7,139 nt of DNA, taken from the NCBI GenBank assembly GCA_900540875.1, contig UQHT01000037.1, forward strand, positions 1 through 7,139, given 5' to 3'. The DNA comes from an uncultured Collinsella sp. (GTDB lineage Bacteria > Actinomycetota > Coriobacteriia > Coriobacteriales > Coriobacteriaceae). The notes below the pieces were generated by a model. That model was not told where the DNA came from. It searched no databases and worked only from the letters and a program-made list of their open reading frames with translations. Position numbers and translations under genes: made by a program. The stretch's first letter is position 1; every line of letters begins with the position of its first letter. This document shows, piece by piece, positions 4,661-7,139 of this stretch.

Positions 4661-7031
4661 CGACAACGCGCTGGTGGTGGCGCTCGATACCTCGACCGAC
4701 ATGCTTGCCTGCGCGGCAAGCTGGATTGATGGGCAGACGGGCGAGACGAAGCTCGCGAGTGGCGACCACATGTGTCGCCGTCACGCCAACGTTGAGCTCG
4801 TGAATACCGTTGATGGCGTGCTGGCTCAAGCCGGTCTGAATCGCAGCGATGTTGGTTGCTACGTGGTCGGCCGCGGCCCGGGGTCGTTTACGGGCGTGCG
4901 CATCGGCATCTCCACTGCCAAGGGCCTCGCATGTGGTGCCAATGTTCCGCTGCTGGGCGTGTCGACGCTTGACGCTTGCGCTTGGACGGCGTGGAAGGCT
5001 GGCGTGCGTGGCAAGCTTGGTATCTTGGCCGATGCTATGCGCGGTGAGGTATATCCGGCGCTGTATATGCTGGTCGATGAGGGTCCCGAGCGTCAATTTG
5101 AGCGCGAACACGTGGTCAAGGCCGCCGTGGCGCTCGATGAGTGGCGCCAAGCAGCGGACTGGGACCAGGTTCAGCTGACCGGTGACGGTCTTGTGCGCTA
5201 TGGCAAGCTGCTGGGTGAGGACGAGACCGCCCGCTGCGTGGAGCGCGACCTGTGGTGGCCTTCGGGCGAGGGCTTGCTGCTCGCGCACGCTGCGGGCGAC
5301 GGCGATCCGGCCCGCGTCCTGCCGATTTACACGCGCCTTTCGGATGCCGAGGAAAACGAGCGCAAGCGTCTTGGTCTTGCCGAGAGTGCGCACAGCGAAA
5401 TTACGGGCGTTGCCGATGAGCTCGCCGGTCGTCATCTGCAGTTCCGTCCCATGGGCGCGGCGGATGCCGAGGGCGCGAGCGCGCTGGAGGCCGCCTGCTT
5501 TGAAGGTGCCGGACACGAGGCGTGGACGCCGGGCATGTTCCTGTCCGAACTGGGCGAGGACGTCGCTGCGCCGCGTAGTTGGTGGGTGGCACACGACGAC
5601 GGCAAGCTGCTGGGCCTTGCCGGCGGTATGGTCGTGGACGGTGATGTGCAGATTCTGGATGTCGCCGTCGACCCGGCACATCGCCGTGAGGGCATTGCCC
5701 GCAAGCTGCTGTCGCACGTGAGCTATGATGCCCAGATGCTCGGCTGCACTACGGCTTCGCTCGAGGTCGAGGACGGTAACGAGGGAGCGATCGCGCTTTA
5801 TAACGCTCTGGGCTTTACCGAGGCTGGCCGTCGTCGTGGCTATTACGGTGCCGGCAAGGACGCCATCGTCATGACGGCCCCACTTCCCCTCGTGCTTCCG
5901 GTCGATAACGCCTCGCCCGAGCCGACGGCAGCCGAGCAACGCGCATGGCCCCTGTCTGCGCCCAAGCGCTCTGCCGAGGAACGTGTCGAGATTGAGCATC
6001 GCCGCCTAGTGCTCGCTATCGAGAGCTCCTGCGACGAGACGGCGGTGGCGATTATCGATGCAGATGGCAATATGCTGGCCAACCAGGTGTCGACACAGAT
6101 TGATTTTCACGCCCGCTTTGGCGGCGTGGTGCCCGAGATCGCCTCGCGCAAACACGTTGAGGTGATTGTGAGCGTCGTGGATGCGGCGCTCGAGGATGCC
6201 GCAGCATCGCTGGGCCTTACGGGCGGAGCCATTGCGCCAAGTGAGCTTGCCGCTGTGGGCGTGACGCAAGGTCCTGGCCTGGTGGGTGCCCTGGTGGTGG
6301 GTGTCGCCTTTGCCAAGGGCTTTGCGTATGCTGCCGGCAAACCGCTGGTGTGCGTCAATCATCTGGAGGGCCACCTGTTTGCCAACCTGTTGGCGCAGCC
6401 CGACCTCAAGCCCCCGTTTATCTTTACGCTCGTTTCGGGCGGGCACACCATGCTCGTGCACGTAAAGGCATGGGGCGACTATGAAGTGCTTGGCGAGACG
6501 CTCGACGACGCCGTGGGCGAAGCCTTCGACAAGGTGGCAAAGGCGCTGGGCCTGGGCTATCCCGGTGGCCCCATCATCTCCAAGCTGGCCGAGACGGGTA
6601 ATCCCCGCGCGATCGATTTCCCCCGTGCGCTTAACAGCAGGGGGGACTATCGCTTCTCGCTTTCGGGCCTCAAGACGGCGGTGACGCTCTACATCGAGCA
6701 GGAGACCAAGGCCGGGCGCACGATTCACCTGCCCGACCTAGCGGCCTCGTTTGAGGCGGCGGTCTTTGACGTGCAGTACAAGAAGGCCAAAAACGCCCTG
6801 CACGCCACCGGGTGCAAGGAGTATTGCATCGGCGGTGGTGTCTCGGCCAATCCGCATCTGCGCGAGATGATGATCAAGAAGCTCGGGCGTCAGGGGATCC
6901 GCGTGACGGTGCCGCCCTTGTCTGCCTGCACCGATAACGCTGCCATGATCGCAGAGGTTGCCCGCCGTAAATTCGACCGAGGAGAAATCTCGCCGTTCGA
7001 CGTCGACGCCGATCCAAACATGACGCTGTAG
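4647..7031 (+). CDS. TsaB-RimI-TsaD triple fusion: t6A synthase subunits with an S18-type N-acetyltransferase
   Basis: One 794-residue frame holds three enzymes. TsaB (about 1-232) shows ALDTST at 12-17, GRGPGSFTGVRIG at 75-87 and VLPIYTR at 224-230. RimI, a GNAT acetyltransferase (about 263-412), shows ILDVAVDPAHRREGIARKLL at 336-355 with the acetyl-CoA loop RREGIA. E373 and Y385 match catalytic E103 and Y115 of Salmonella RimI, and YY is at 399-400. TsaD (about 453-794) shows IESSCDET at 458-465, metal-binding H572 and H576 in NHLEGH, VSGGHT at 596-601, FSLSGLKTA at 670-678, GGGVSANPHLRE at 729-740 and metal ligand D763 in TDNAAMIA. TsaB and TsaD transfer the threonylcarbamoyl group to A37 of tRNA with TsaE. 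RimI acetylates the N-terminus of ribosomal protein S18 in other bacteria. Two linkers, about 233-262 and 413-452 (the second proline-rich), join the parts. No stop or frameshift interrupts the frame. It is the last gene of the operon. Confidence 0.96.
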   Translation: MSLHNDNALVVALDTSTDMLACAASWIDGQTGETKLASGDHMCRRHANVELVNTVDGVLAQAGLNRSDVGCYVVGRGPGSFTGVRIGISTAKGLACGANVPLLGVSTLDACAWTAWKAGVRGKLGILADAMRGEVYPALYMLVDEGPERQFEREHVVKAAVALDEWRQAADWDQVQLTGDGLVRYGKLLGEDETARCVERDLWWPSGEGLLLAHAAGDGDPARVLPIYTRLSDAEENERKRLGLAESAHSEITGVADELAGRHLQFRPMGAADAEGASALEAACFEGAGHEAWTPGMFLSELGEDVAAPRSWWVAHDDGKLLGLAGGMVVDGDVQILDVAVDPAHRREGIARKLLSHVSYDAQMLGCTTASLEVEDGNEGAIALYNALGFTEAGRRRGYYGAGKDAIVMTAPLPLVLPVDNASPEPTAAEQRAWPLSAPKRSAEERVEIEHRRLVLAIESSCDETAVAIIDADGNMLANQVSTQIDFHARFGGVVPEIASRKHVEVIVSVVDAALEDAAASLGLTGGAIAPSELAAVGVTQGPGLVGALVVGVAFAKGFAYAAGKPLVCVNHLEGHLFANLLAQPDLKPPFIFTLVSGGHTMLVHVKAWGDYEVLGETLDDAVGEAFDKVAKALGLGYPGGPIISKLAETGNPRAIDFPRALNSRGDYRFSLSGLKTAVTLYIEQETKAGRTIHLPDLAASFEAAVFDVQYKKAKNALHATGCKEYCIGGGVSANPHLREMMIKKLGRQGIRVTVPPLSACTDNAAMIAEVARRKFDRGEISPFDVDADPNMTL

Positions 7032-7042
7032 CTGGTACGGCG

Positions 7043-7064
7043 CGGTCCCCGGACGGAGGGGCCG
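7043..7064 (+). other. 3' UTR hairpin after the fusion gene
   Basis: CCCC at 7047-7050 pairs with GGGG at 7058-7061. CGG at 7043-7045 pairs with CCG at 7062-7064 across a bulged T at 7046, with a 7-nt loop. It lies 12 nt after the stop codon. No T-run follows, so it is not itself an intrinsic terminator. It might stabilise the transcript end or be chance in GC-rich DNA. Confidence 0.4.
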
Positions 7065-7086
7065 GATATAAGGTTTCCTGCTCTAC

Positions 7087-7139
7087 AGTCCTGCGCAAGA
7101 CGAAGGCCACATTAAGTGGCCTTCTTTGCGTGCGGAACT
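7087..7139. repeat. Imperfect palindrome of 53 nt around the terminator, reaching the window edge
   Basis: Outside the 9-bp core, the arms continue to pair with small bulges: CGCAA 7094-7098 with TTGCG 7126-7130, CC 7090-7091 with GG 7134-7135, and AGT 7087-7089 with ACT 7137-7139. The outermost pair is the last base of the window, so the structure may extend further. It could be an extended terminator or a dispersed palindromic element. Copy number cannot be judged from one window. Confidence 0.45.
7102..7127 (+). terminator. Likely rho-independent terminator of the operon
   Basis: A perfect 9-bp stem (GAAGGCCAC at 7102-7110, GTGGCCTTC at 7116-7124) has an ATTAA loop. The T-tract is short (TTCTTT at 7122-7127), so termination may be less efficient than at the window's first terminator. 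CGCAA at 7094-7098 and TTGCG at 7126-7130 extend the stem past a small internal loop. The position, 70 nt after the last stop codon, suits the end of the operon. Confidence 0.7.

Noticed and set aside
4545..5999. Long open frame of 484 codons on the minus strand
   Set aside because: It lies antisense to strongly conserved tsaE, TsaB and RimI coding sequence, has no convincing ribosome binding site, and its translation is Arg-, Ala- and His-rich with no motif. It is an artefact of the codon bias on the + strand.
6006..6728. Open frame of 240 codons on the minus strand opposite TsaD
   Set aside because: It overlaps a fully conserved TsaD domain and has low-complexity basic composition. No promoter or SD was seen.

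Overview
The window looks like chromosomal core DNA from a moderately GC-rich actinobacterium. The best guess is class Coriobacteriia, near Collinsella. This rests on remembered gene order and above all on a single reading frame that joins TsaB, RimI and TsaD. It is an inference and was not tested by any search.

Layout. Positions 1-98 hold the tail of an upstream transcript that ends in a strong rho-independent terminator (about 71-98). Positions 99-207 are a short AT-rich promoter region with two tandem sigma70-type promoters of the same geometry. From 208 to 7031 six genes lie head to tail on the + strand, with junctions of 0 nt, 2 nt, 8 nt, 12 nt and a 14-nt overlap: acpS, nnr (NnrE-NnrD fusion), alr, a family-4 uracil-DNA glycosylase, tsaE, and a tsaB-rimI-tsaD triple fusion. 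Positions 7032-7139 are non-coding and carry two hairpins. The second is terminator-like and forms the core of a longer imperfect palindrome that reaches the window edge. No mobile element, CRISPR array, tRNA or rRNA was seen.

How the genes fit together. The spacing indicates one operon read from the promoters before acpS, with translational coupling at most junctions. AcpS loads phosphopantetheine onto acyl carrier protein. Nnr repairs hydrated NAD(P)H. Alr makes D-alanine for peptidoglycan. The UDG removes uracil from DNA. TsaE and the TsaB and TsaD parts of the fusion form the second half of the tRNA t6A37 pathway; the TsaC-type enzyme that makes threonylcarbamoyl-AMP is not in this window. 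The RimI part is a predicted N-alpha-acetyltransferase of ribosomal protein S18. This is a housekeeping operon. I found no convincing sign of a wholly new system. The most unusual items are the triple fusion with a charge-reversed RimI motif, the charged C-terminal tail on AcpS, the tandem promoters and the 3' palindrome.
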